64,000 nucleotides of DNA from assembly GCA_020744425.1 (NCBI GenBank), contig JAGMUV010000014.1, forward strand, positions 868,001-932,000. The letters are read 5' to 3'. Below, piece after piece: positions 54,552-64,000 of the stretch; the stretch's first letter is position 1; each line of letters begins with the position of its first letter. Origin of the DNA: Dactylonectria macrodidyma (lineage: Eukaryota > Ascomycota > Sordariomycetes > Hypocreales > Nectriaceae). A model generated the notes under the pieces. The model ran no database searches. It worked only from the letters and a program-made list of their open reading frames with translations, and was not told where the DNA came from. Position numbers and translations under genes: made by a program.

Positions 54552-55611
54552 GGCTGGGAGTCTGGGACGGAGAAAAGGAGAGAAAGAGCGATGGCGAGGA
54601 GGTCGACGGGAATAGTCGATAATGGATATCCTTGATAACAACCATGCCCTAGTAGAGTTACGAGTATGCTAGTATGCCGAGTAATAATTACCGGGGTTAT
54701 TACCGAGCACTGGGTAGACCCCCTCCCCTGCGAGATTGATATTGATGACGGTATGTTCATGTAGGTCCAATAAGTGTGGGGCTCTGTCTCAGCCCCTTGT
54801 CAGCCTAGCAGAATGGCTACGGCCGATGCCGGCCAACACGGTGGCCCCGCTTTGAGACCCATCCGGAGCCGACTGTGGGGCTTTTGATTTTTTCACCTCC
54901 GTGACCCTCTCCGGAGTGCTAAGCTTGGCACCGTTCAACGACGCCGTTGCGAGCGGCAGAGCAGCACGACTGGGAGAAAAATCCAGCGAGAGATTTGACC
55001 GAGGCTTTGAAGGCAGATAGAAGGGGTGTGGGATCTTGCGTCTGGATCTGAGACGCCTGCGCGCAATCTCCCATGACAAAAGGATGGCGACTGTAATCGA
55101 CGGAAAACAAGTGGGGCGTGCGCGGCCTAAAGTGGAGCACCCAGAGCTGAACACCGAGTTATCCCCATCCCCAAATGGGCAAAGAGCACGATGAAAAACG
55201 AGACACTACAGTACTACTTAATACAGGCCGCAGAGCCCCCTTGTAATCGGTTGGGAGCCGCATTCGCGTGGGATGGCTGCATGGTTCGTAGCCGCTACGG
55301 GCTGCATTTTGTGGATCCCGGCGGCTCCCATGATCTTAGGGCCCGGGCGTGCAGTTTCGGGTCGACCGTCGAGGGTTCCAGCTTTCTCGTCATTGCTCCT
55401 CGGGAGGCAAACATATCTGAGAACCTGGTTGGACGACGGTCGGACACTATCCGGGATTGACCTCGGGTATGGAAGAGTATATATATTGCCCTGTGTCCCC
55501 TGGATATTAATCGAGAGGAACAATGATTGTGTGAGACAGTGCCTTCCACCTCTTCTTCCTTCTTCTCTCTTATCTTACCCCCATCCATCTCCTTGATATC
55601 TCTCATTAGCC
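54552..55611 (+). promoter_or_regulatory. Intergenic region upstream of MFS transporter
   Basis: 1.06 kb. No coding family was recognised. The last 100 bp are pyrimidine-rich (cttccacctcttcttccttcttctctc), as in a fungal 5' leader. Confidence 0.45.
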
Positions 55612-57555
55612 ATGCCTGCCCCGTCAAATACTTCATCATCGGCCACGCTGCCGGGCGACTCTCGGGACGACGACGAAGACGTCGCCCGCGAGTTCGCCCC
55701 CATCACCAGCCACCGCACCCGTCGCTCCATGTCCAACAGCCTCGCGCGAAATCCATCACGCAAGGAGACATTGGACCGCGACCTGGACATCGAACTACCG
55801 TACCGCACGCTAAGCGCGAATGCGAACCTGGACGAGTACCGCGTCGAGGTGCCCGAGGGCTCCATCCCGGGCCCCGTGGAGCCGTCCGTCAACGGCGAGC
55901 AGGAGCGCCGGTACAAGCTCGTCACCTTCACGCCCAACGACCCAGAGAACCCCAAGAACTGGTCCAAGGCGTACAAATGGTGGTGCACCATGGTCGTCGC
56001 CCTGACCTGCTTCGTCGTCGCCTTTGCTTCGTCGGTCATTACCGCCGATATTGGCGGCGTCGTTGAGGACCTCGATGTTAGCGAGGAGCTTGCGCTGGCG
56101 AGCATCTCGCTCTTCGTCATGGGCTTCGGCATCGGGCCCATGATCTTTGCGCCGCTGTCTGAAATCTACGGCCGCCGTATTATCTAGTAAGTGTCTGCAC
56201 AACGCTGGCAAACGAAGTTCGAGGAAGTTAACACTTGGACAGTGGCTTGACGCTCCTTATCGCTGTCATCTTCATCATCCCCTGCGCCGTCGCCACCAAT
56301 ATCGAGACGCTGCTCGTCTGCCGTGCCATCGACGGCATCGCCTTTTCGGCCCCGATGACGCTCGTCGGCGGCACACTCGCCGATCTTTGGAGGAACGAGG
56401 AGCGCGGCGTGCCAATGGCTGCCTTTTCTGCGGCGCCCTTTATCGGTCCTGCTAGTAAGTCACCCAAATATCTGTGATGAACAGTGTAAGAACCAAGAGT
56501 GCTAACGCATAATCTCAGTTGGTCCCCTCATCGGCGGCTACCTCTCTGACGCGGCCGGCTGGCGCTGGCTGTACTGGATCCAGCTCATCTTCGCCGGCGT
56601 CGTCTGGATCCTCATCACCTTCACCGTCCCCGAGACGTACACGCCGACGATCCTGGCCCGCCGGGCCCGCAAGCTCCGCGAGTCAACCGGCGAGACAGAT
56701 CACGTCACGGAGCAGGAGCTCGACATGCGGCCCTTCTCGGAGCGGCTGCGCATCTTCCTCATCCGGCCCTTCCAGTTGCTCTTCGGCGAGCTCATCGTCT
56801 TCCTCATCTCGCTGTACATGAGCGTCCTGTACGGCCTGCTGTACATGTTCTTTGTCGCTTTCCCCATCATCTACCAGCAGGACAAGGGATACTCAGCTGG
56901 CAAGACCGGCCTCATGTTCATCCCCATCGCTGTCGGCGTCTTGCTCTCAGCTGCTTGCGCGCCTATCGTCAACAAGCACTACGTCAAGATGGTCAATAAG
57001 CACAATGGCCACCCGCCCGCTGAGGTCCGCCTGATCCCCATGATGATCTCGTGCTGGTGCATCCCAATCGGCCTCTTCATCTTCGCCTGGACGTCGTACA
57101 CCGAAATCTCGTGGGCCGGCCCGGCCATGGGCGGCTTCCCCGTCGGCTTTGGCTTCATCTTCCTGTACAACTCGGCCAACAACTACCTCGTCGACTCGTA
57201 CCAGCACCAGGCTGCGTCAGCACTGGCGGCCAAGACGTGCATTCGAAGCTTCTGGGGTGCCGCTGTCGTGCTCTTCACGGAACAAATGTACGAGCGCCTT
57301 AACAACCAGTGGGCATCCTCGCTGCTGGCCTTTATTAGCCTGGCGTGCTGTGCTATTCCCTTCCTGTTCTGGAAGTACGGCGCCAAGATCCGCGAGCGCA
57401 GCAAGTACGCCTACGCTGGAGATGAAGAAGACTCTAGCGTCGATGACATTGAAAAGGCTAAGGGCCGCGCAAGGACCCCTGGTGGCGCCGTTGTCAGGGA
57501 TGACTCTGAGGACGAGGACCTGCGACGAGCCAGGAGCTACGTGAGCAACCCCTAG
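55612..57555 (+). CDS. MFS transporter, DHA1 (drug/polyamine:H+ antiporter type)
   Basis: Exons 55612-56186, 56243-56454 and 56519-57555 give 607 aa. Both introns have GTAAGT donors. A long hydrophilic, acidic and Ser-rich N-terminus leads to the conserved [16 protein letters not shown] entry. Twelve predicted membrane helices follow, with motif-A-like LSEIYGRR after TM2 and a WRWLYWIQ segment after TM5. A charged central loop ([14 protein letters not shown]) separates the halves, and the C-terminal tail is acidic. This pattern fits TPO1-like and related DHA1 carriers that export polyamines or toxic compounds at the plasma membrane. The substrate cannot be read from sequence. It converges on the D-lactate dehydrogenase-like gene. 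Confidence 0.92.
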
Positions 57556-58359
57556 ATGGGGCGACTCAGAGCTCAAATATCCGGGTATAAGAATGCCTGG
57601 ACTAAAAACACTTACAGGTATACACCAATAGACATAGACTAATAGATACGAGACCTTAATGGGATAGATGGACAGAGCCTAGAGCTGGGAATAGACGGTC
57701 ACGGAGGAACACATAGCATGGGAGGAATCTTTTAGTTAGGCAGTATACCCCTAAATTCATTTGGAAAAATTAAAGAAAAAAACAGGCATAATCTAGAGTG
57801 AAAACCGCGTTCGTCATGACCCTGTTGCTCTAATCCTTCTCGCCATCGAAGATGCCGCTGGCTGTTGCAGCAGACCCATAACCGTCTATCTAGGTAAATT
57901 TCCCGTCGTCGTATCTGGTCGTCAAAAGCAAGGAGACAAATTGGAGAGTAAAAAAGACGAGATGAGAATGCAGGACACAAAAAAAAAATGGCGTGGTGGT
58001 GGCCCAGCAGAACGAAGACCCGGCGATGCGGTTGCCAGGGCATGGGAGGGAGGCGTTCATGCGCCTCCGGCAATGCTCGGTAACAATGGAATGAGATCCG
58101 TCGGTCCAAGTGGCTTTCCGGCACCCAAAACCATGGCCCACTTGGTATGCATGCTAGACATGGTCCGCAGGGATAGCATTCCTAGTTCCGGATAGTGACC
58201 GTAGTCTAGAACGTGGTGTGATGATGATATCACGATAGGTTGCAGGACTAGCCTCAAAGTTACAACAACAGCTGAAGCGAAGGGAAAAAATATCAGAAGC
58301 GTGGATCTCTCTTATCGTTTCAGATACGACAACAGATATATCGGGGAGATGGGGTGTGG
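57556..58359. other. Convergent intergenic region
   Basis: 804 bp between the 3' ends of the MFS and dehydrogenase genes, with several short A-runs. The region should be 3' UTR sequence. Nothing else is supported. Confidence 0.45.
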
Positions 58360-59406
58360 TTAGACGGCACGCACGGGCAGCGAATCGCGGCGGCGCATCT
58401 TGAGATCTTTGGTTAGCGAGTTCTTGCTGGTGTGGCGCTCCATGAACTCCTCGAGATTGCTGAGGGTGCACTCGGCAATCTCGGTGAGGGCCTCCTCGGT
58501 GAAGAAGGCCTGGTGTCCACAGACGACGACGTTGGGGAAGGTCATCAGACGCATGAGCTTGTCGTCCTGGATGATGTGCGACGAGTGGTCGTTGTAGAAG
58601 AGCTCGCCTTCGGCCTCGTAGACATCGAGGGCAAGGCCGCCAATGTGGTTTTCTTTGAGTGAGTGGATGACGGCCTCGGTGTCGAGGAGGCCACCTCGGG
58701 ACGTGTTAACCAGCATGGCTCCGGGTTTCATGAGGCCCAGGGTCTCATGGTTGATGATGTGGCGCGTGTTAGCCATCAGTGGGCAGTGCAGGCTGACAAT
58801 ATCGCACTCGGGTAGGAGATCCTCGATAGACCTGTACTCGCCGTATTCCTCAAAGGCAGGCGATGGGAAGGGATCATAGGCTAAGAGACGGCATCCGAAG
58901 CCCTTCATGATACGGGCGGTAGCGAGGCCGATCTTGCCCACGCCGACGATGCCGACCGTCTTGCCGCACAGCGTCTTGCCCAGCAGCCCGTCAAGCGAGA
59001 AGTTTCCCTCTCGCACGCGGTTGTAGGCACGATGCGTCTTGCGGTTCAGTGTCTGGATCAGAGCGACAGCGAACTCAGCGACGGCCTCGGGCGAGTACGA
59101 GGGCACGTTGGCGACCATGATGCGCATGCGCTGGGCGGCGTCCAGATCGACGTTGTTGAAGCCGGCGCATCGCAGCAGGATGGCCTTGACGCCCAGATCC
59201 GAGAGCGCCGACAGCACATTGTCGTTGATGGTGTCGTTGACGAACGCGCAGATGGCGTCGGCGCCCTCGGCGATGGAGACGGTGTCCTCGTTGAGCGCGA
59301 ACTCGTGGAAGACGAGCTCGATGCCCGACGTAGCGTGCTTCTCCGCGAGCACAGCTGTCAGGTACTTTTTGTCATAGGGCTTTGTGCTGAATACAGAGAC
59401 CTTCAT
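58360..59406 (-). CDS. D-lactate dehydrogenase-like D-2-hydroxyacid dehydrogenase
   Basis: Single exon, 348 aa, a normal length for NAD-dependent D-lactate dehydrogenases. The catalytic domain opens with MKVSVFSTKPYD. The Rossmann domain has GVGKIG at 155-160 and an acidic residue after the second strand (LLAYDPF, D178), favouring NAD. The catalytic set is present: R237 (NTSRGGL), a glutamate in DVYEAEGE (E264 or E266) and H298 (CGHQAFF). It should interconvert pyruvate and D-lactate, or act on a related 2-oxoacid, in the cytosol. The relation is to LdhA-type fermentative enzymes rather than flavin-linked mitochondrial Dld1. The start is the only ATG before the conserved N-terminus. Confidence 0.92.
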   Translation of the reverse strand: MKVSVFSTKPYDKKYLTAVLAEKHATSGIELVFHEFALNEDTVSIAEGADAICAFVNDTINDNVLSALSDLGVKAILLRCAGFNNVDLDAAQRMRIMVANVPSYSPEAVAEFAVALIQTLNRKTHRAYNRVREGNFSLDGLLGKTLCGKTVGIVGVGKIGLATARIMKGFGCRLLAYDPFPSPAFEEYGEYRSIEDLLPECDIVSLHCPLMANTRHIINHETLGLMKPGAMLVNTSRGGLLDTEAVIHSLKENHIGGLALDVYEAEGELFYNDHSSHIIQDDKLMRLMTFPNVVVCGHQAFFTEEALTEIAECTLSNLEEFMERHTSKNSLTKDLKMRRRDSLPVRAV

Positions 59407-60955
59407 GATGGGCGGTTGGTTGATCTGGGGATTGGATTGAATTGAGGGAATAAAGAGAGACAGTGATGAAATGATGATGATGATGATGCTGAACCTTTAT
59501 GCCAAGGTTTGGTGTTGCGCGGGGTTTGTAGTTACTACTCCACTCTGACTTGAGTCTGATATGTCTCCTCACAACTCGCTTCCGGCGAACGCGGAGAACA
59601 AGGCGAATAAATACTCGCGGCGCAAAAACTCAGATTCTGCCTAATTCACAAAATAAACAGCCGATGTCTCTCTGCCTTGCCCCCCCAAAAAAGGAGAAGG
59701 CCAAGGCGAACGACAATCGATGACTCTATCCAGAGAGATGACTTGGTTTCCCATGGCGGCCCAGCCCAGCATGTGCTTCGAGGAATCAGGCCATGCCAAT
59801 ATCCAAGCTTTGATGCCAAGCGAGGGCGTGCGTTAAAGGAGGCGAAGGCTGGCGCGGCCCAAGCCCCAAAAATGAACCAACGAAACGGGAATGAGCATTT
59901 TCCCACGTTTTTCTGCTGCGTTTGTAATGTTTTTCATTCTTTGTTTCTGGATGAGCGGGTTGGCGATCTCATGCCGAACAGATAGAGTGGCAGGAACCAC
60001 CTTTTTCACCCACACTCAGATCTTTGGGTCGGGTAGATACTATGGATCCGAAATCTCCAACCTTCTGCAAGTTTACGGAGCCCTTTCTTCAGGATACGAC
60101 CGAGTGTGTGGCCGACCTCACGACCCTTGCAGAATGGCGAGTTTTTTGTGTGTGCCCTGAGTAACGAAGCCTCCCCGACTCCCTGGACACACCCCTTGTA
60201 AGCCGATGCCCTGGAACGAACCCGTCCCTCGGCGCCCGGGAGACAAAACAGAGCCGCAAGCGGCCCCTTCCCCTTGTACATACCGTGATGCATGAGCCGA
60301 GTTTCTAGAATCGGCAGTTTTTTTTATCTTGCGCCCATCTGCTGCGGCCCTCACCGAGTCGTTCGTCGGTGACTCTCGTCGGGGAGATGGCTGAGGGCGC
60401 TCCGGTTGGCTGGGGACCCAGATCAGGCGGGTCATCCCAGCGGCTTCGAACCCATGGGCTATTCGTAACAAAAGTCATGGGTTGATTTCTTTATATATCA
60501 AGTCATATTCCGGGATGGTAAATGATACTCTGGGATAGCAAATTTGCCTTTGTTACATATTCCGTCGATGCATTCGATCCTGCTACGCCGCGTGCGAAAC
60601 GACTAGTCATATACCGGTACAGTGGTCTGAGGAACGCGACATGTATGCTGATATAAGCCCCATGTACAGGTGGTCGAGGACAAGCTCAGGCATATATGAG
60701 ATGAAATCCATGCGGATTGATCGCTTGTTGTCTGGGATTCGCCATCACCAGTTCGACCTCCCTAACCAATACTCTTTCCCAGTAATGGCCTCTTTAGGCA
60801 GTCCGCGACAGAGGGCAAAGCCGCGTGGTAAGACTTTGAGACAAGCCATATAATTCCAAACGAAATCCTTGAAATCGCTGCTGCGTTCATCTCCCTTTTC
60901 TCAACGCCCCTCAACGCCCCTCGACGCCCCTCAACACCATCCCCACCAGATCCCC
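59407..60955. other. Intergenic region
   Basis: 1.5 kb upstream of the dehydrogenase gene and downstream of the GH43 gene. A short imperfect 10-bp repeat (cctcaacgcc type, about four copies) lies at 60900-60940, just past the GH43 stop. No other feature was supported. Confidence 0.45.
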
Positions 60956-61991
60956 CTACTTGGGCTCACTGATACTCGTCGAACTCAACGCCGGGGTTCC
61001 AAAGCTGACAGCCCCAGTACTACCAACAGTAATCTTCTGAATCATGGCATACCGGCTATCGTCACACGCGCCGGCCGAGTTTGAAGTTGCGTGGTACGCG
61101 ATCCACGTCTCGCCGCCGCTGGGGCTCGTGAAGAACGAGTTGTGCCCGGTGCCGTAGTGCCCGTTGCCGCTGCTCAGCTGGCAGCCGTTGCTCTTGGTCC
61201 ACGCGCTCGCCAGCGTCGGGTTCGTCGTGCCGTCCCACGTCAACAGGCCGAGACAGTAGTTGGGGCTCCAGCAGTATGACGCCGAGTAAGAGATCATGGT
61301 CTTTCCGCCCGCGTACAGCGCCGCGGGGCCTTCGTTGACCGGGTGCGAGTACTTCTCCCACGTCTGCGTCGGCTGCGAGATGATGTGGATCGAGCCCGAC
61401 AGCGACACGTAGTCGTCGTTGAGCTTCTGCAGGCAGATGGACTGGTACGTGACACCGTACATGCACGAGAACATGAGGTAGTTGCCGTAGGTGCTGAACC
61501 GGAGGACGGAGGCGTCGATGGCCCAGACGTCGTTGAGCTGACCAGCATAGGTGTAGGCATCATCCCAAGCACTTGAGCCACCTAGCAGACAGGTTAGAGC
61601 ACGAAGCTAGAAGCGAAAATATTCTCTTACCCTTTAGGACATGCATCCTTTGACCATCAAGGTTGGCGCTATTTCCGGCTGTGAAGTACACATACCAGTT
61701 GCTGCCCAGCCAATGGATCTCAGGTGCCCACACGTTACAGCAGCGGCCGGATGAGGTCGACGAGTAGATGACCTTCTTCGTCGCCGTCTTGAGGCCGGCG
61801 ATGGTAGTGGATCGCGCAATCTCCACGTCGGTCCAGGACGTCGACATAAGGTAGTAGTAGCCGTCGCCCGAGTACATGACAAAAGGATCGCTGCCGCCCG
61901 GGTTTCGGACCGGGTTCGTAAACGCGGCCGAGGCGGAGCCCAGAAGGCCCCAGGCCGTGACGAGACCGCTGACAATACTGGAAAACTTCAT
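60956..61991 (-). CDS. Secreted glycoside hydrolase family 43 enzyme (arabinanase/arabinofuranosidase type)
   Basis: Minus-strand exons 61991-61631 and 61581-60956 give 328 aa. The 49-bp intron has GTAAGAG and CTAG borders. A signal peptide (1-22, hydrophobic core ending in SASA) precedes the mature start AFTNPV. The five-bladed propeller residues expected for GH43 are visible: catalytic base D35 (GGSDPFVMY), pKa-modulating D143 (WAIDASVL) and acid E204 (VNEGPAALY). The overall length and the CWSPNYCLG region fit the GH43 groups acting on arabinan or arabinose side chains of pectin/xylan. The exact substrate is inferred. It is extracellular and would be expected to respond to plant polymer, though no regulatory site was identified. 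Confidence 0.92.
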
Positions 61992-62990
61992 TTTGAAGAC
62001 TGGTGTACGAAGCGTCCTGTCGACAAGGCGATGGCAACAATTTCAGGACGTCGCATGCCCTTTTATCTCATCTCCATAACATCTCCTCCATCACAATTTC
62101 CTCCGCACTTCTCTAGATCTGTGCAGTTTTTCAGCTATACCGACGTCCCGTCTGATGGGTGCATGTTAGCTCTCGATATATGCGCGGACAGGTCAGTGGT
62201 GGAACAACGCGGGACGGGTGGGGCCGTGGACGGATCGCGCCGGAGTACCGAGGCCGGGTCAAATAGGGAATAGTGTCGAGAAAGTCTCGCTCAGCGTGTA
62301 GGGTTGATTGAGTGTAGCCTCCGTTATCAATCAGCAGCGAGAAACCTAACTCGACCGCTTGTATAATACAAGGGGGTGGTTTCAGCTTGAATGGGGATCA
62401 GGAGAGGACAATCGTTCTTTCACTTGCAGCTCCAGGGCATCCGCACTTGTTTCCTTGAACGACAAACTTGTGAGTCTAGACGAGAGTGTCAGTAAGAAAA
62501 TTTAAGCATTATGTATGCTAGCGTTTAAGCATAATATGCAGTAAACAACGGAAAACACTACTGGAAGTGTCGTTGTCACTAGATACTTGCGCATTCGAAT
62601 GATTCATGACCATTCCAACCCACGACCAACTTGGACATAGCTGCTTGGCCTAACTGTCACTTAACGGAAGCAAAAGGAACCTTCATCATAACTGATATCA
62701 GGGCAAGAAGATGTTCTTGGATTTAGTGTCGATATAGCGTGGAGATGAGACCACATGGAGTGGGGAGATTCTTCGTCTTGCTGTTTCGAGCAACTAGTCC
62801 CCGCATGACGTACTGATCCTTGATTAAACATCCATGTCAACCCCGTGGGAGTTTTCCTCTTCTTTCGAATTCCCCGCACTTTAAACAGATAGTTCATATT
62901 TGGTCTCGGGAATTCTAAGCGGCCCAATAGCACTCATCGAGTGACTTTCTCGCTCAAGCGACTTCTTAATCCTAGTGCAACACTACATGT
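61992..62990. other. Intergenic region upstream of GH43 gene
   Basis: 1 kb holding the GH43 promoter and the 3' end of the monooxygenase fusion gene. I see no coding signature. Confidence 0.45.
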
Positions 62991-64000
62991 CTATCGCGTG
63001 TAAGTTCCTCGAATGGTATAGTCCTTCTTCGGCCCTTTAACGGTATATTCGATCCCCCACTGCTTGAGGTTCACCGCCTGGAACCCAAAGTCATACTTGA
63101 CGTCGTAGTAGTCGTCGATGCAGAGGTGCCCCGCCTTGGCCGCCCAGCCCTTGCTGGTGGCAGCCTCCGGCTTGAGAAATTCGATCTCGTGGAAGAGGTA
63201 GTCCGCGCGTTGCAGGTCGTCGGGCTTCGCGAACCAGACGCTCAGCGCATCCTTGAGCTCGTCGTATCTCCACACATAGCGTCGCGAGGCTGTGAAGCTA
63301 AAGCCAAGGCCGGTCTGGAACTGGCCCTCTTCGATGTATAGGTACTCCATGCCTCCATCATCGTCACACGGGGCCTCTGTGCTATCGGGATTGGCTGCAC
63401 ATCTCAGGCCATCGCTAGTTTTCTCTCGCAGAAGAAATCGCGCTGTTCCACTGAAATGACCGCTCGGGTGGGTAGGCAACTTGCTTTCCAGATCACGCTC
63501 CAGTTTCCACGTGCCTAGCAAACTTCGGAAGACAGCACGAGCTACGAATTTGGTACCCGTGAGGCCGGCAGTAGTGATTTCATGGGTCTGCTTCCTAGAC
63601 TTGAGGGCAGCCTCTTTTGAATCCGCGTCGTCACTGGCAGAAATGTATCTTGCTGGCGTCAGCATGTCGAGCGGCAGGTCGTTGTGCGGCAGACTCGGCG
63701 TCGGGGGCGTCATTGGCGCTTCAATCTCGATGGAAAGCGCCTCTGCAAACTCGTTCATCAGAAAAAGATAGTCTCCCATGGGGAACTGCGAAACTCGCGG
63801 ATCATCGCGCAGGTCCAGCGTTCGCTGGATCGACACGTCGCTCTCAAGTTTTGTCTTGAATGCCTCTGAAGAACGGACAGCGCTGCTGTTGTCAGACCAC
63901 ATAGCCGTGATGAACCGGGCCTGCATCTGCATTACTCCCCAGTAAGGAGATCGATAGAAGCCCACAAACCCAAGACCAGGGACATCTGCATGATGTGTTC
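62991..64000 (-). CDS. Flavin monooxygenase-like protein fused to C-terminal DUF6314 domain (partial)
   Basis: The frame enters from beyond the window edge and runs 336 codons to a stop at 62991; the 5' part is outside. The first visible residues (ADVPGLGFVGFYRSPYWGVMQMQARF) match the C-terminal portion of FAD-dependent monooxygenases of the flavin-containing family. After a Pro/Thr-rich linker, the last 170 residues match DUF6314. Features include FRSLLGTWKLERDL, GHFSGTARF, YIEEGQF, ASRRYVWRYDEL, HLCIDDYY and a terminal KGPKKDYTIRG. DUF6314 is a small lipocalin-like or calycin-like domain of unknown function, often a stand-alone protein in bacteria. The fusion suggests a domain that binds the substrate or product of the oxidase, which is inference. 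Confidence 0.82.
   Translation of the reverse strand, partial: THHADVPGLGFVGFYRSPYWGVMQMQARFITAMWSDNSSAVRSSEAFKTKLESDVSIQRTLDLRDDPRVSQFPMGDYLFLMNEFAEALSIEIEAPMTPPTPSLPHNDLPLDMLTPARYISASDDADSKEAALKSRKQTHEITTAGLTGTKFVARAVFRSLLGTWKLERDLESKLPTHPSGHFSGTARFLLREKTSDGLRCAANPDSTEAPCDDDGGMEYLYIEEGQFQTGLGFSFTASRRYVWRYDELKDALSVWFAKPDDLQRADYLFHEIEFLKPEAATSKGWAAKAGHLCIDDYYDVKYDFGFQAVNLKQWGIEYTVKGPKKDYTIRGTYTR

Noticed and set aside
60430..60475. tRNA-like T-loop word (GGTTCGAAGCC on the minus strand)
   Set aside because: No matching acceptor, D or anticodon stems around it; isolated word match.
55612..64000. Possible secondary-metabolite or catabolic cluster (MFS, dehydrogenase, GH43, monooxygenase)
   Set aside because: No backbone synthase, no cluster transcription factor in view, and wide gaps between genes. 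The partial gene at the edge leaves this open, but the window itself does not support it.

Overview
The window is nuclear DNA of a filamentous ascomycete (Pezizomycotina, probably a Sordariomycete). Most genes carry one to three short introns of about 47-142 bp with GTANGT-type donors, CTAAC/CTGAC-type branch sites and YAG acceptors. The gene set fits: a fungal glycogen debranching enzyme, a filamentous-fungal type glycerol-3-phosphate dehydrogenase, a CFEM-like membrane protein, a CSC1/DUF221 channel-like protein, and the remains of a PNP-NACHT-ankyrin NOD-like receptor. I found no rRNA, convincing tRNA, CRISPR array or intact transposon. The exact species cannot be read from the sequence.

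Layout. 0-7.5 kb: UBA4 (Urm1 activator/sulfurtransferase) converges on PAM17 (mitochondrial import motor). PAM17 diverges from a chromodomain protein, which converges on a three-exon RRM-like protein. 9.9-12.5 kb: a large DUF2828/vWA protein with an RG-rich insert. 13.0-16.0 kb: a broken NLR relic on the minus strand. 16.8-17.8 kb: a Den1/SENP8-type Ulp1-family cysteine protease. 19.6-22.7 kb: a disordered protein with a SUMO-interaction-like motif; its reading frame is interrupted by one TAG. 24.2-27.6 kb: a gamma-glutamylcyclotransferase-like membrane protein and GPD1 in tandem. 30.9-35.8 kb: GDB1. 36.8-37.7 kb: the CFEM-like protein, encoded with a 4-nt first coding exon. 37.7-48.9 kb: an unusually gene-poor 11 kb stretch with a (CT)29 microsatellite, a G15 run and two possible orphan ORFs. 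48.9-57.6 kb: CSC1-like protein, an F-box protein and a DHA1-type MFS transporter, all on plus. 58.4-64.0 kb: D-lactate dehydrogenase-like enzyme, secreted GH43 enzyme and the 3' part of a flavin monooxygenase fused to DUF6314, all on minus.

Functionally this is mostly housekeeping: tRNA thiolation/urmylation, mitochondrial import, glycogen and glycerol metabolism, glutathione turnover, deneddylation or deSUMOylation. A more variable right end carries transport, plant-polymer degradation and oxidation functions. I see no biosynthetic gene cluster or self-evident new multi-gene system. The items most worth a second look are the TAG-interrupted gene, the NLR relic with C-to-T type stops, the DUF2828/vWA protein, the chromodomain protein with a PCNA-box-like motif, the monooxygenase-DUF6314 fusion, the split start exon, the GC-AG intron, and the two-start GPD1.
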